A stretch of DNA of 64,000 bases from an uncultured Bacteroidaceae bacterium (GCA_905234555.1 CAJOHO010000015.1:1-64000), one strand, 5' to 3'. Shown: positions 9,251-18,410, counted from the first letter of the stretch. Made by a program: numbers and translations. The notes: generated by a model not told the origin, from the letters alone.

Positions 9251-9904
9251 ATGAAATCAGCTTTTCTTATCGCAGCACCCTGTAGCGGCTCTGGCAAGAC
9301 CACCATTGCCAGAGGACTGATGGCGTTGCTGACACAGAAAGGGATGAAGGTGCAACCGTTCAAGTGCGGACCCGATTATATCGACACCAAGTTCCACGAA
9401 GCCGTTTGTGGCAGACCGAGCATCAACCTCGACTCCTTTATGGCAACACCAGACCACATCCGCGAACTCTTCACTCGTTATGGTGCAGAGGCAGATGTGT
9501 GTGTGGTGGAAGGAATGATGGGGCTGTTCGATGGTTATGATCGTGAGAAAGGATCATCCTACGAGATTGCCCGCATTTTGAATCTTCCTGTCGTTCTGGT
9601 CGTTGACGCGAAGTCGGCAGCCTATTCGATGGCAGCACTCCTTTCTGGTTTCATCCATTTCAGGGAAGATGTGCGGATGGCTGGTGTGATATTCAATAAA
9701 GTGGGGTCGGAGAAGCATTTTTCCATGCTGCAACAAGATTGTGAGGACTTGAACGTGGAGTGTCTGGGTTATCTGCCCAAGTCACCTGCTCTCGAACAAA
9801 ACTCACGCTACTTAGGACTTGACTTCTCAGAAGAAGCTGAGCAACAAGAATTGATCAAACTATTGGAGGAACACGTCAAATGGCAGAAAATGGTCGAGTG
9901 CTGA
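9251..9904 (+). CDS. cbiA: Cobyrinate a,c-diamide synthase, N-terminal half (split gene)
   Basis: ATP-binding half of cobyrinate a,c-diamide synthase (CbiA/CobB), which amidates the a and c side chains of the corrin ring. Seen: P-loop APCSGSGKTT at residues 9-18, GPDYIDTKFH near 38-47, and EGMMGLFDGY. The normal protein of about 430-460 residues has a glutaminase half as well. Here the frame stops at 217 residues and the glutaminase half is encoded by an overlapping ORF in the -1 frame (9880-10437). The break falls at the domain boundary. The two halves probably form a heteromeric enzyme, or a frameshift joins them. Confidence 0.9.
   Translation: MKSAFLIAAPCSGSGKTTIARGLMALLTQKGMKVQPFKCGPDYIDTKFHEAVCGRPSINLDSFMATPDHIRELFTRYGAEADVCVVEGMMGLFDGYDREKGSSYEIARILNLPVVLVVDAKSAAYSMAALLSGFIHFREDVRMAGVIFNKVGSEKHFSMLQQDCEDLNVECLGYLPKSPALEQNSRYLGLDFSEEAEQQELIKLLEEHVKWQKMVEC
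9865..9870 (+). promoter_or_regulatory. Shine-Dalgarno for the second cbiA half
   Basis: GGAGGA nine bases before the ATG at 9880, inside the end of the first cbiA ORF. Strong Shine-Dalgarno sequences are rare in Bacteroidetes, so its presence here supports real re-initiation of the second half rather than a sequencing error. Confidence 0.6.
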
Positions 9905-10437
9905 TCGCACGCAACAAGGAGTCGTTCTCGTTTCTTTATCAAGAGACGATTGACCGTTTCGCTCAAGTTCGTTTCTTCGACCCTGAGACGGAGGTTCCGT
10001 CGTTCACCGACATTGATTTGCTCTACCTGCCTGGTGGCTATCCAGAGAAACACGTGGAGGCGTTGGTGAGGAATGAAGCCTGCAGACAGGCCATCAAGGC
10101 TTATGCAGAGCAGGGAGGCAGGGTTATAGCTGAGTGTGGTGGCATGATGTATCTCTGCCAAAGTATCGTCACCGATGAGGACGAATATCCGATGTGTGGC
10201 GTGTTGCCTTATAAGATTACAGCCCGTAAGGCTGACAGGAAACTTTCGTTGGGCTATCGCCGTTTCCATCTTGATGGCAAAGAATATCGTGGGCATGAGT
10301 TTCACTATACCCAGTTTTTGGGTGAAACACCCCAAAGCATTGTCCAGGTCTATAACGCCAAAGGCCTCCCTGTTGACACCCCCGTCTTCAAATACAAGAA
10401 TGTTTTAGCCAGTTATACCCATCTCTATCAGATATGA
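9880..10437 (+). CDS. cbiA: Cobyrinate a,c-diamide synthase, glutaminase half (split gene)
   Basis: C-terminal class I glutamine amidotransferase half of CbiA, supplying ammonia for the a,c-amidation. Seen: start MAENGRVLIARNKESFSF, matching the beginning of the CbiA glutaminase domain; LYLPGGYPE near 50-58; AECGGMMYL near 90-98 with the nucleophilic Cys; and GHEFHY near the C-terminus. It overlaps the first half by 25 nt in another frame, with GGAGGA at a good distance from its ATG. It overlaps cobQ by ATGA (10434-10437), so translation is coupled along the operon. Confidence 0.9.
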   Translation: MAENGRVLIARNKESFSFLYQETIDRFAQVRFFDPETEVPSFTDIDLLYLPGGYPEKHVEALVRNEACRQAIKAYAEQGGRVIAECGGMMYLCQSIVTDEDEYPMCGVLPYKITARKADRKLSLGYRRFHLDGKEYRGHEFHYTQFLGETPQSIVQVYNAKGLPVDTPVFKYKNVLASYTHLYQI

Positions 10438-11888
10438 AAAAACTTCACCCCATCATGTTCGCAGGTACAGGCAGCGATGTCGGCAAGAGCATCGTTGCAA
10501 CGGCTTTCTGTCGTATTTTCAGGCAGGATGGCTATCAGCCTGCACCTTTCAAGGCTCAGAACATGGCGCTGAACTCTTATGCCACACCCGAGGGACTGGA
10601 GATTGGGCGAGCACAGGCTGTACAGGCCGAAGCAGCAGGCATTCCTTGCCATACGGACATGAATCCATTGTTGCTGAAGCCACAGAGTGACCACACCTCT
10701 CAGGTCGTGCTCAACGGAAAGCCCATAGGCAACAAAGATGCTTACGATTTCTGGCGAGAAGGACGTGTGCCGCAAGGTTCGGCCTCACCATCTGGACTTG
10801 ACTTCCGCGCAGAAGTCCATGCTGCTTTCGGCCGCTTGGCAGCTCACTACAATCCCATCGTGATGGAGGGAGCAGGCAGCATCGCGGAAATCAACCTGAA
10901 AGATCGCGACTTGGTGAATATGTCGATGGCTCGTTATGCACAGGCTGACGTCATCTTGGTGGGTGATATTGACAGAGGAGGTGTTTTTGCATCCGTCTAT
11001 GGTAGCATGATGCTGCAATCGCCAGAGGACAGGAAACGCATCAAAGGCATCATCATCAACAAGTTCCGAGGTGATATGCGTCTTTTTGATGAAGGTCGCA
11101 AAATGCTGGAAGAGATATGTGGCGTTCCTGTACTGGGTGTGATACCTTACTACAAAGACATTTATATCGAGGAGGAGGACAGTGTGGCTTTGGAGCAGAA
11201 ACGCCGTCAACTGGCAGAAGGTAAGGTGAATGTGGCGGTAGTGCTGCTTCGACATATCAGCAACTATACGGATTTCGATACGCTGGAGCGTGATACCCGC
11301 GTCAACCTTTTCTATACCAACAACACGTCGGATATCCAGCAGGCTGACATCATCATCGTGCCTGGTACGAAGGCTACGCTCGACGACTTGATGGAACTGC
11401 GTCGAAACGGTTGTGCGCAGGCCATTCAGCGTGCTCATCGAGACGGAAAGATGGTGATCGGCATTTGTGGCGGCTACCAGATGCTGGGACAGACTGTCAA
11501 CGATCCCGAAGGTATTGAAGGTAGCATCAGCAGTCTGCCTGGACTTGGTCTTCTGCCCATCCACACCACGATAACGCCAGAGAAGACTACACGTCAAGTT
11601 TCTTTCGAGTTTAATGGTCAGGAATGTCAGGGTTATGAGATTCATCAGGGTGTCAGCGATACTGACGAAGCCATTCTCCAGACAGACCATTGCATCGGTA
11701 CCTACATCCACGGATTTCTCGATAACGCCCCCGTCATTGAACACCTTTTAAATCCCATCACTAAAAGACCCAATCCCATAGCTGAAAGCCCCAGAGATTT
11801 TAAGGATCAACAATATGACAAACTGGCTGCTCATGTTCGCCAGTATGTCGATATGGAACGTATCTATCAAATTTTAACTCATGATTAA
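10434..11888 (+). CDS. cobQ: Cobyric acid synthase
   Basis: Glutamine-dependent enzyme that amidates side chains b, d, e and g of adenosylcobyrinic a,c-diamide to give adenosylcobyric acid. Seen: P-loop GTGSDVGKS near residues 11-19, KAQNMALNSY near 40-49, EGAGSIAEINL near 144-154, and the glutaminase signature ICGGYQMLG near 343-351. 484 residues is normal for the family. The stretch near 446-465, rich in Pro and Asn, looks like a low-complexity insertion. Overlaps the upstream half-cbiA by 4 nt and the downstream aminotransferase-like gene by 8 nt. Confidence 0.97.
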   Translation: MKKLHPIMFAGTGSDVGKSIVATAFCRIFRQDGYQPAPFKAQNMALNSYATPEGLEIGRAQAVQAEAAGIPCHTDMNPLLLKPQSDHTSQVVLNGKPIGNKDAYDFWREGRVPQGSASPSGLDFRAEVHAAFGRLAAHYNPIVMEGAGSIAEINLKDRDLVNMSMARYAQADVILVGDIDRGGVFASVYGSMMLQSPEDRKRIKGIIINKFRGDMRLFDEGRKMLEEICGVPVLGVIPYYKDIYIEEEDSVALEQKRRQLAEGKVNVAVVLLRHISNYTDFDTLERDTRVNLFYTNNTSDIQQADIIIVPGTKATLDDLMELRRNGCAQAIQRAHRDGKMVIGICGGYQMLGQTVNDPEGIEGSISSLPGLGLLPIHTTITPEKTTRQVSFEFNGQECQGYEIHQGVSDTDEAILQTDHCIGTYIHGFLDNAPVIEHLLNPITKRPNPIAESPRDFKDQQYDKLAAHVRQYVDMERIYQILTHD

Positions 11889-12876
11889 GGGACACGGCGA
11901 CGATATATACCAATACGGCAGGTTGCGCTGTAATTTCAGCAGCAACATATCGCCATTGATTGATACCAGCACCTTGTGCGAGTATCTCAGCCAGCGTCTT
12001 GCCGTTATCAGGCACTATCCAGACCCGTCAGCCCATTCACTGGAAGTCCGTATTGCCTCCGAGTGTGGCATCAGCCCCGATGAAGTCCTTGTCACCAGTG
12101 GTGCTACGGATGCCATTTATCTGATAGCCCAGACGTTGCGCGACGAACACACATTTGCCGTCAAGCGTCCCACATTCAGTGAGTATGCCGATGCCTGTCG
12201 GATGTATGGTTATGAGGAAGTTAGGAGCCAGGGGAATGTGCGTTGGCTATGCAATCCCAATAACCCGACGGGGGAGGTGTGTTCTGATGAGGTGGTCATG
12301 GATTTGTCCCGTCGCCATCGCTGGCTGGTCATTGACCAGTCGTATGAGGATTGTACTGGCAGACGGTTGTTGTCCCCACGTCAGGCGCTGGAGATGGAGA
12401 ACGTCATCCAGATTCACTCCATGACCAAGCGCTTTGGCATCCCTGGTTTACGGTTGGGCTTCATCACGGCTCAGACTGGTGTGATAGAACGGTTGCGTGC
12501 CGGCTATCGTCCTTGGGCTGTGAATGCGCTCGCCATCGAGGCTGGTCTTTGGCTGTTGGAACACAAAAACCCCCGTGAGCAGGAGGATATGCGAAAACTG
12601 CTGGCAGAAACGCAGATACTTGCCAACAGGTTGCGTGATATAAGTGGCATTGAGGTCTATCCCACGGAAACGAATTTCATGCTTTGTCACATTCGTCAGT
12701 CGTCTGCCGCCGAACTCAAAGACTACTTGCTGACTCATCATGGGTTCCTGATTCGTGATGCCTCTAACTTTGAGGGCCTTCAAGCAGGTCATTTCCGCAT
12801 TGCGACACAGACCCCTGATTACAACAAGGAGTTAATAGAAGCGATTTATACTTTTACAAGGATGAAACATGGATAG
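11881..12876 (+). CDS. cobD: Threonine-phosphate decarboxylase (CobD family)
   Basis: PLP enzyme of the aminotransferase fold that makes aminopropanol phosphate for the nucleotide-loop linker, or its CobC equivalent. Seen: start IKGHGDDIYQYG typical of the family, SGATDAIYLIAQT for cofactor phosphate contacts, the NPNNPTGE motif near residue 125, and the PLP lysine in SMTKRFGIPGLRLGF near 183. 331 residues. Lies between cobQ and cbiB with 8-nt overlaps on both sides; CbiB is its direct partner in the pathway. Confidence 0.93.
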   Translation: MIKGHGDDIYQYGRLRCNFSSNISPLIDTSTLCEYLSQRLAVIRHYPDPSAHSLEVRIASECGISPDEVLVTSGATDAIYLIAQTLRDEHTFAVKRPTFSEYADACRMYGYEEVRSQGNVRWLCNPNNPTGEVCSDEVVMDLSRRHRWLVIDQSYEDCTGRRLLSPRQALEMENVIQIHSMTKRFGIPGLRLGFITAQTGVIERLRAGYRPWAVNALAIEAGLWLLEHKNPREQEDMRKLLAETQILANRLRDISGIEVYPTETNFMLCHIRQSSAAELKDYLLTHHGFLIRDASNFEGLQAGHFRIATQTPDYNKELIEAIYTFTRMKHG

Positions 12877-13873
12877 CTGGATGTTGGTGCTCATACCTTT
12901 GTTGGCAGGTTGGTTGCTTGACCTGCTGATTGGTGACCCGCAGTGGTTGCCACATCCCGTCGTAGGCTTCGGCAAACTGATAGCCTTTGGTGAACGCCGA
13001 CTCAATAAAAATAGTCATCGCAAACTGAAGGGTGCGTTGATGGCTGTAGCTCTCATCACTTTGGTCTTTATCGCTACATGGCTTCTGCATCGCCAATTAT
13101 GCATCACAAATGATATATTATGCATTGTTTTCGACACCATCGTGGTTTTCTTCTGTTTGGCTGGTACCACGCTGATTCGTGAGGTTCGTCAAGTCTTTCT
13201 TGCCCTCGACCGTTCACTCGACGAAGGCCGTAAGCAGGTTGCCCGCATCGTAGGTCGTGACACATCGGAACTGTCTGCTCAGGAGGTACGGACGGCAGCA
13301 TTGGAGACGTTGGCTGAGAATCTGAGTGATGGGGTGATTGCTCCGCTTTTCTGGCTTGCCATTCTCGGCGTACCAGGCATGTTGGCTTATAAGATGGTGA
13401 ACACGCTCGATTCCATGATTGGCTACAAGACGGACCGCTATAAGGACTTTGGCTGTTGGGCAGCACATATCGACGACGTAGCCAACTATATCCCTGCCCG
13501 TCTCACAGCTTTGCTGATGGTAGTAGCCCCCCTTCTGTCCCCCCAAGGGGGGAAGATTTATCGACCCGCTCCTTCTTTCTCCTCCCCCTTGGGGGAGGCT
13601 GGGAGGGGGCTTCTCCGCTTCATCCATAAGTACGGACGTTGTCATGCTTCGCCCAACAGTGGTTATCCTGAGGCGGCATTGGCAGGGATTCTGGATTGCC
13701 GCTTTGGCGGACCGCACTATTATTTTGGTCAGTTATTCGACAAACCTTTTATCGGAGAGAACGACCGCCTGCTCACGACAGACGATATGAAGAAAGCCGT
13801 GCGTGTGAATCGAACGGCAGAGGTCTTGATGGTGGTGCTGACAGCCTTAGTTTTAGGGCTAACCCACATCTAA
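12869..13873 (+). CDS. cbiB: Adenosylcobinamide-phosphate synthase with repeat inserts
   Basis: Membrane enzyme that joins aminopropanol phosphate to adenosylcobyric acid. Seen: N-terminal DLLIGDPQWLPHPVVGFG, several membrane helices, LGVPGMLAYKMVNTLDSMIGYKT in pieces around 170-190, and PNSGYPEAALAG near 260. 334 residues. Two oppositely oriented copies of the GC palindromic element lie in frame at about residues 220-229 and 238-248, adding a Ser/Pro/Gly-rich loop. An ATGCAT-type simple repeat is also read through near residues 76-86 (LCITNDILCI). Last gene of the riboswitch operon. Confidence 0.95.
   Translation: MDSWMLVLIPLLAGWLLDLLIGDPQWLPHPVVGFGKLIAFGERRLNKNSHRKLKGALMAVALITLVFIATWLLHRQLCITNDILCIVFDTIVVFFCLAGTTLIREVRQVFLALDRSLDEGRKQVARIVGRDTSELSAQEVRTAALETLAENLSDGVIAPLFWLAILGVPGMLAYKMVNTLDSMIGYKTDRYKDFGCWAAHIDDVANYIPARLTALLMVVAPLLSPQGGKIYRPAPSFSSPLGEAGRGLLRFIHKYGRCHASPNSGYPEAALAGILDCRFGGPHYYFGQLFDKPFIGENDRLLTTDDMKKAVRVNRTAEVLMVVLTALVLGLTHI
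13525..13611. repeat. Two GC-rich palindromic elements in opposite orientation inside cbiB
   Basis: Copy at 13525-13553 reads C-rich arm then CCCCCC-AA-GGGGGG. Copy at 13579-13611 reads CTCCCCCTTGGGGGAG then GGAGGGGG, the reverse orientation. Both are in frame within cbiB and replace nothing obvious in the conserved motifs, so they act as an inserted loop. Confidence 0.85.
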
Positions 13874-13891
13874 AACCCTCATTTTTGAGTA

Positions 13892-13922
13892 TTGCAACAT
13901 TTTCTTTTTTGCCGTAACTTTG
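13892..13922 (+). promoter_or_regulatory. Promoter of the porin-imelysin locus
   Basis: TTG at 13892-13894, about 20 nt, TAACTTTG at 13915-13922, ahead of the porin ATG at 13959. Separates this unit from the B12 operon that ends 18 nt earlier. Confidence 0.7.
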
Positions 13923-13958
13923 CAGCCGAAATGCAAATCATGCTAAAGGAAAAAGAAG

Positions 13959-15296
13959 ATGAAAGCAATATTTTTGACAACGATTCTTGCTCTGTCCACT
14001 TTGTGTGCAACTGCTCAGGAAACGTCTGTAGATGGGACCCTTCGACAGGCTCAGGGCAGGCAAGCTCAAGCCACGAAAACCGATCAGCTGGCTGGTTTCT
14101 TGTCGCGTCTCCATATAGGTGGCTATGGTGAGGTGGTCTATTCGCGAAATTACTACAGTGACCACGTCAGTCGCTACAGTCAGCCAGAAGAGCATAAAAA
14201 CGACCCCAGTCACGGTCGTTTCGATATTCCCCACGCAGTCATCAATCTTGGGTATGACTTCGGCAAGGGTTGGAAGCTGGGAATGGAGATAGAGTTTGAA
14301 CATGGTGGCAACGGCATTGCCTACGAGAAAGAAGACGAGGAAGGCGGTGAATGGGAACAGGAAACCGAAAAAGGTGGAGAGGTGGAACTGGAGCAGTTCT
14401 GGATTGAGAAATCTTTCTCGCAGGCCTTAAATATCCGTGCCGGTCATATCGTGGTACCTGTAGGACTGAACAATGCGCACCATGAACCACTCAACTTCTT
14501 TACGGTCTATCGTCCAGAGGGCGAGAACACCATCCTGCCTTCTACCTGGCATCAGACGGGTGTGTCGCTGTGGGGTCGATACAAGGACTTCCGCTATGAG
14601 GTTCAGCTGCTGGCTGGTCTGAATGCCGACAACTTTACCAACGTGGGATGGATCCGTAAGGGTCACAAGTCGCCGTTGGAGTTCGAAGTGGCTAACAAGT
14701 ATGGTGCAGCCCTCCGTATTGACAACTACTCGGTTGCTGGCCTGCGCATCGGCATTAGTGGCTACTATGGTCACAGCATCGGTAACAGTTATCCGCGCAA
14801 TGCCAACGGTGTGGATGCTGAATACAAGGGTGTCGTTGCCATCGGAGCCGTTGACTTTACTTACAAGGCTCACAACTGGATTGTGCGGGGACAAGCCGAT
14901 TATGGTTACTTGAGCGATGCGGAAGAACTGAAATATGTGTATAACCGTCTGAACTCGAAATCGCCGTTCAAGCATAGTGCCTTTGTGTCGAAGAACGCTT
15001 ACGCTGTCGGCATCGAGGCAGGCTATGACGTGTTTTCGCAGATTTCTCGGATGCGTGACGACCACCAGAAGCTCTATGTCTTCGGACGCTACGAGGCCTA
15101 CAACCCATACGCCAGCAAGACGAAAGGTACAGCCTATGATTACACAGCCGTCAAGCGCCTGGCAGTAGGAGTGAACTACCATCCTGTATCGCAGGTGGTC
15201 GTCAAAGCTGAATACTCCAAGCGATTCCTCAAATCGATGTACAACGACGAACCCAGCATTAACCTCGGAGTGGCTTACGAGGGATGGTTCCTATAG
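13959..15296 (+). CDS. Outer membrane porin-like beta-barrel protein
   Basis: Predicted outer-membrane beta-barrel of the phosphate-selective porin O/P-like type, 445 residues. Seen: signal peptide about 1-20, then LHIGGYGEVVYSRNYY, a common start of such barrels, many alternating aromatic strands, and a final strand ending in GWFL. Just after the signal peptide (residues 27-38) a repeat with core TTCGACAGGCTCAGGG is read in frame as LRQAQGRQAQ. It is followed at 78 nt by an imelysin lipoprotein and a di-haem oxidoreductase, which suggests a role in iron or haem handling; the substrate cannot be read from sequence. Confidence 0.75.
   Translation: MKAIFLTTILALSTLCATAQETSVDGTLRQAQGRQAQATKTDQLAGFLSRLHIGGYGEVVYSRNYYSDHVSRYSQPEEHKNDPSHGRFDIPHAVINLGYDFGKGWKLGMEIEFEHGGNGIAYEKEDEEGGEWEQETEKGGEVELEQFWIEKSFSQALNIRAGHIVVPVGLNNAHHEPLNFFTVYRPEGENTILPSTWHQTGVSLWGRYKDFRYEVQLLAGLNADNFTNVGWIRKGHKSPLEFEVANKYGAALRIDNYSVAGLRIGISGYYGHSIGNSYPRNANGVDAEYKGVVAIGAVDFTYKAHNWIVRGQADYGYLSDAEELKYVYNRLNSKSPFKHSAFVSKNAYAVGIEAGYDVFSQISRMRDDHQKLYVFGRYEAYNPYASKTKGTAYDYTAVKRLAVGVNYHPVSQVVVKAEYSKRFLKSMYNDEPSINLGVAYEGWFL
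14036..14070. repeat. In-frame TTCGACAGGCTCAGGG element (porin copy)
   Basis: Contains TTCGACAGGCTCAGGGC followed by a second part AGGCAAGCTCAAG. Related copies lie in frame in secDF (35397-35420) and in cbiD (25109-25140). Read as RQAQ- or RLAQ-type peptide in all three. Confidence 0.65.
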
Positions 15297-15310
15297 TCGA
15301 GTCGATATGT

Positions 15311-15334
15311 CGATATGCCGAGCTCGGCATATCG
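15311..15334. promoter_or_regulatory. Perfect 24-bp palindrome between porin and imelysin genes
   Basis: Half-site CGATATGCCGAG followed directly by its exact complement. It starts 14 nt after the porin stop and is preceded by a partial copy GTCGATATGT. No T-run follows it. It could be an mRNA processing or stabilising hairpin that sets porin against downstream expression, or an operator. Confidence 0.5.
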
Positions 15335-15374
15335 TAACAACGAAACAACATAACTACTAAAACAAAATAAAGCA

Positions 15375-16628
15375 ATGAAAAAGATTATTTACTCTTTAGC
15401 CCTGCTGCTGGGAGCTTTGACGCTTGGTTCATGCAGCGACGATGACAAGAACAACGAAACGGATAAGTACAAGGACCGCAGTTATGGTACGGAGGCGATT
15501 GATGCCTGTGCCGATGTGGTCAGTCAGTTGGAAGATGCCAACAAGGTGATTGCCAGTACGCAGCTGACTGCAGATCAGGAAAACTTCCTGCGTCAGGTTT
15601 TAGGCGGACTGGTGGATGACGTGATAGTTCCAACCTATACCAAACTGGCAGACGATGTAGAGGATCTGGAGAAGACGCTGAACGGACTGACTGTTAGCAC
15701 CATCACTCAGGCTCAGATTGACAAAGCCTGTGAGGACTTCAAGGACGCCCGTCGGAACTGGGAGCAGTCGGAGGCGTTCCTGATGGGTGCAGCCAGCGAC
15801 TTCGATGTGGATCCCACCATCGATTCCTGGCCTCTGAACCGCACACTTCTGCTGAGCTACTTCAACAACGGTATGAACGAAGAAATGTTGGAAGATGCTA
15901 CCATCTTGGGCTTCCACGCACTCGAATTCATTCTCTTCCGCAACGGAAAACCGCGTAAGGTGGCAGAATTCCAGGGAATGGATACATACAAGAACTTTGA
16001 GAAGGTGAGCGGAGCCAAAGAACTGGCATACGCCCAGACCATCTGCACCCTGTTGAAACAACGCTGCTTCCAGCTTCAGGTTGCCTGGGAGGGAGAGACG
16101 GCAAAGAACGCCAGCCGAATGGCAGTGGTGAATGAAGCTGGTCTTGACATCACTACGGAAGCAGGTCTGAGCTATAAGGAGAATCTGTTAGGAGCAGGTA
16201 TCAGTGGTAGCAAGAGCACGTTTACAACCCTGAAAGCAGCCGTTGCTCAGGTGCTAAGCGATGATGAAGGCTCATGTGTTGCCATCGCCAACGAAGTAGG
16301 TACGGCTAAGATTGCCAATCCTTTCTCTGCCGGTGATGTGTCGTACGTGGAGTCGCCCTATAGCTATAACTCCATCAAAGATTTCCAGGACAATATTCGA
16401 AGCATTCGCAATGTGTGGTACGGCAGCACCAACGGATCAGCTGCGAACGTCAGCTTCTATGCTTTCTTCGACGGTGTGAAACGCAGTGATGTGAATGGTA
16501 AGGTGGAGGGTGCTTTCAACAGTGCCATCGAGAAGATTGGTAAAATGCCCGCTCCTTTCGTGAAATATTGCTGCACCATCTGGAACATCAACTTCGAAGA
16601 CGATGAAGACTGGGAAGTGGAAGAATAA
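15375..16628 (+). CDS. Imelysin-family (IrpA/EfeO-like) lipoprotein
   Basis: Imelysin (peptidase M75-like) protein, a family linked to iron uptake and regulated by iron in several bacteria; protease activity is not established for most members. Seen: lipobox LGSC (Cys20) followed by Ser-Asp-Asp-Asp, a helical repeat domain, SWPLN near 151-155, and the diagnostic GxHxxE motif as GFHALE at 179-184. 417 residues, normal for the family. Co-directional with the porin upstream and the di-haem oxidoreductase 19 nt downstream, a pairing known from proteobacterial iron loci. Confidence 0.9.
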   Translation: MKKIIYSLALLLGALTLGSCSDDDKNNETDKYKDRSYGTEAIDACADVVSQLEDANKVIASTQLTADQENFLRQVLGGLVDDVIVPTYTKLADDVEDLEKTLNGLTVSTITQAQIDKACEDFKDARRNWEQSEAFLMGAASDFDVDPTIDSWPLNRTLLLSYFNNGMNEEMLEDATILGFHALEFILFRNGKPRKVAEFQGMDTYKNFEKVSGAKELAYAQTICTLLKQRCFQLQVAWEGETAKNASRMAVVNEAGLDITTEAGLSYKENLLGAGISGSKSTFTTLKAAVAQVLSDDEGSCVAIANEVGTAKIANPFSAGDVSYVESPYSYNSIKDFQDNIRSIRNVWYGSTNGSAANVSFYAFFDGVKRSDVNGKVEGAFNSAIEKIGKMPAPFVKYCCTIWNINFEDDEDWEVEE

Positions 16629-16647
16629 TTTATAATTCTAAATTCAT

Positions 16648-18405
16648 ATGAAAAACAGAACATTCCGTAATGGTCTTATGGGGCTGTTGGCATGCATGAG
16701 CGTGCTGACAGCCTGTTCCGACGATAAGGAAGATCGTCCGGATCTGGGAGAACTGACTCCTGAAGAAGAAACTTTTGGTCAAGCTACCGGCAATTTTACT
16801 GCCGAAGAGTGGTACCCTGGCGGACAGTTGGGAACGACAGAGAAAGCCAGCTACTCAGCACCCGCTCCTGCCGTCATGAATATAGAAGGTATGGAGGAAG
16901 AATTCGTCGTGGGTGAAGGCTTCTTCGAGAAACTCTACACCTTCGAGCAGGAACCTCGTAAGGGACTGGGACCAGCCTGGGTTCGCAACTCCTGTATCGC
17001 CTGCCATCCTTCCTACGGGCACGGCAAGCGTCAGACGGAGTATCGGGCCAACCAAATCGGCAACGGCTACCTGCTCGTCATCTATCATCCCGATAACAAC
17101 GCCTACATCAGCGAGGTGACGGGTATGCCGCAGACACAGGCGATGGTGCCCTTTCAGGCTCCTATCGACGAAAACCAGATCAAGATTGACTGGAAGAATG
17201 TGACAGCTATGGAGAGCGGTCTGCCCATGCAGTTTGAGGACGGTGAGAAGTATGAACTGATCTATCCTGAAGTCACCATTCCCCAATCAGCTTTCAACAC
17301 CAACCCCAAGCCGGAGAACTACGAAGTGCGTCTGGAATCCACCATCGGTGTTTATGGTACTGGTCTGCTCGATGCACTCGACGACGAAGACATCGAAGCC
17401 CAGTGGAAGGCCGAGTCGCCGTATGTTGAGCTGAATCCTGCCATGTGGGATAAGGAGGCAGGTACGTTCAAGCCCTCTGCCTATTATTCTGCCGGCTACA
17501 ACGACACAGGTTCGCATCGTGGTTCGCACGGTCCGCTGAAGCGTTTCACCTACGCCATGACCCGTGGATCATTGCAGGACGGAGCTGGTGCTAACGCCAT
17601 CTGGAATATCACCAACGTAACCCGTAGCGACCGTCATTGGCTCTATACCACTGCCGCTTGGGCGAAGGCTCAGAGTGAAAACTCAGAAGTCATCCGATAT
17701 ATCAAGGAACATGGTGCGTCGGAGTCGAGCATCCTGCACCCCTACTATGCTGACGGAACAGACGAAGGTATAGCCGCCCGTGTCAACGAGATTCTGAGTT
17801 GTGGGTCGATTGCCAAGAAAGAGACCTTCGACAAATACCTCTTCCAAGGGGCACCCTACAATGGACAGGACGAGATGAGCGACAAGCAGTACTACCAGTT
17901 CATGGTGTGGCATCGCGGATTGGCTGTTCCTGCAGCCCGAAACCTCAACGACAAGCAGGTGCAGCGAGGCAAGGAACTCTTCACGAAGATGGGTTGTGCC
18001 CAGTGCCACCGTCCTTCGTGGAAGACTGGCGAGGACAAGATGTGGGTGGATGCCAGCATCAAAGCTTACGCCAAGAGCAAAGGCAAGAACGCCTCAGACA
18101 TGCTTCCTAAGTATCCGAACCAGACCATCTGGCCTTATACGGACATGGTGCAACACCGTCTGATGATGAAGAACGACATCCGCACGGGCTGGTGCCGTAC
18201 CACTCCGCTGTGGGGACGCGGACTGAGCCGTCAGCTCACGGGTTCGGACGACCGTCTGCACGATTGTCGTGCACGCAATGTGTTGGAGGCAATCATGTGG
18301 CACGGCTACTCGAAAGAGTCAGATGGATATAAGGCAACGGAGCAGTTCTATCATCTGCCAAAAGCAGACAGGGAGGCTGTTGTAAAATTCATCGAAGCTA
18401 TATAA
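16648..18405 (+). CDS. Di-haem oxidoreductase lipoprotein (DUF1111/DHOR family)
   Basis: Predicted exported c-type cytochrome, 585 residues. Seen: lipobox LTAC (Cys23) followed by Ser-Asp-Asp, a first haem site CIACH at 116-120 and a second CAQCH at 450-454, with conserved RGSH-type and W-rich stretches between. The family resembles di-haem peroxidases, and its electron partner is usually unknown. Needs cytochrome c maturation elsewhere. Placed 19 nt after the imelysin gene, so the two are surely co-transcribed. Together they suggest redox-coupled iron acquisition at the cell surface (inference). Confidence 0.88.
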   Translation: MKNRTFRNGLMGLLACMSVLTACSDDKEDRPDLGELTPEEETFGQATGNFTAEEWYPGGQLGTTEKASYSAPAPAVMNIEGMEEEFVVGEGFFEKLYTFEQEPRKGLGPAWVRNSCIACHPSYGHGKRQTEYRANQIGNGYLLVIYHPDNNAYISEVTGMPQTQAMVPFQAPIDENQIKIDWKNVTAMESGLPMQFEDGEKYELIYPEVTIPQSAFNTNPKPENYEVRLESTIGVYGTGLLDALDDEDIEAQWKAESPYVELNPAMWDKEAGTFKPSAYYSAGYNDTGSHRGSHGPLKRFTYAMTRGSLQDGAGANAIWNITNVTRSDRHWLYTTAAWAKAQSENSEVIRYIKEHGASESSILHPYYADGTDEGIAARVNEILSCGSIAKKETFDKYLFQGAPYNGQDEMSDKQYYQFMVWHRGLAVPAARNLNDKQVQRGKELFTKMGCAQCHRPSWKTGEDKMWVDASIKAYAKSKGKNASDMLPKYPNQTIWPYTDMVQHRLMMKNDIRTGWCRTTPLWGRGLSRQLTGSDDRLHDCRARNVLEAIMWHGYSKESDGYKATEQFYHLPKADREAVVKFIEAI

Positions 18406-18410
18406 TAACT

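Noticed and set aside
9880..9904. Programmed -1 frameshift in cbiA
   Set aside because: No canonical slippery heptamer in the zero frame and no clear downstream structure; the good Shine-Dalgarno and ATG favour re-initiation. Not excluded.
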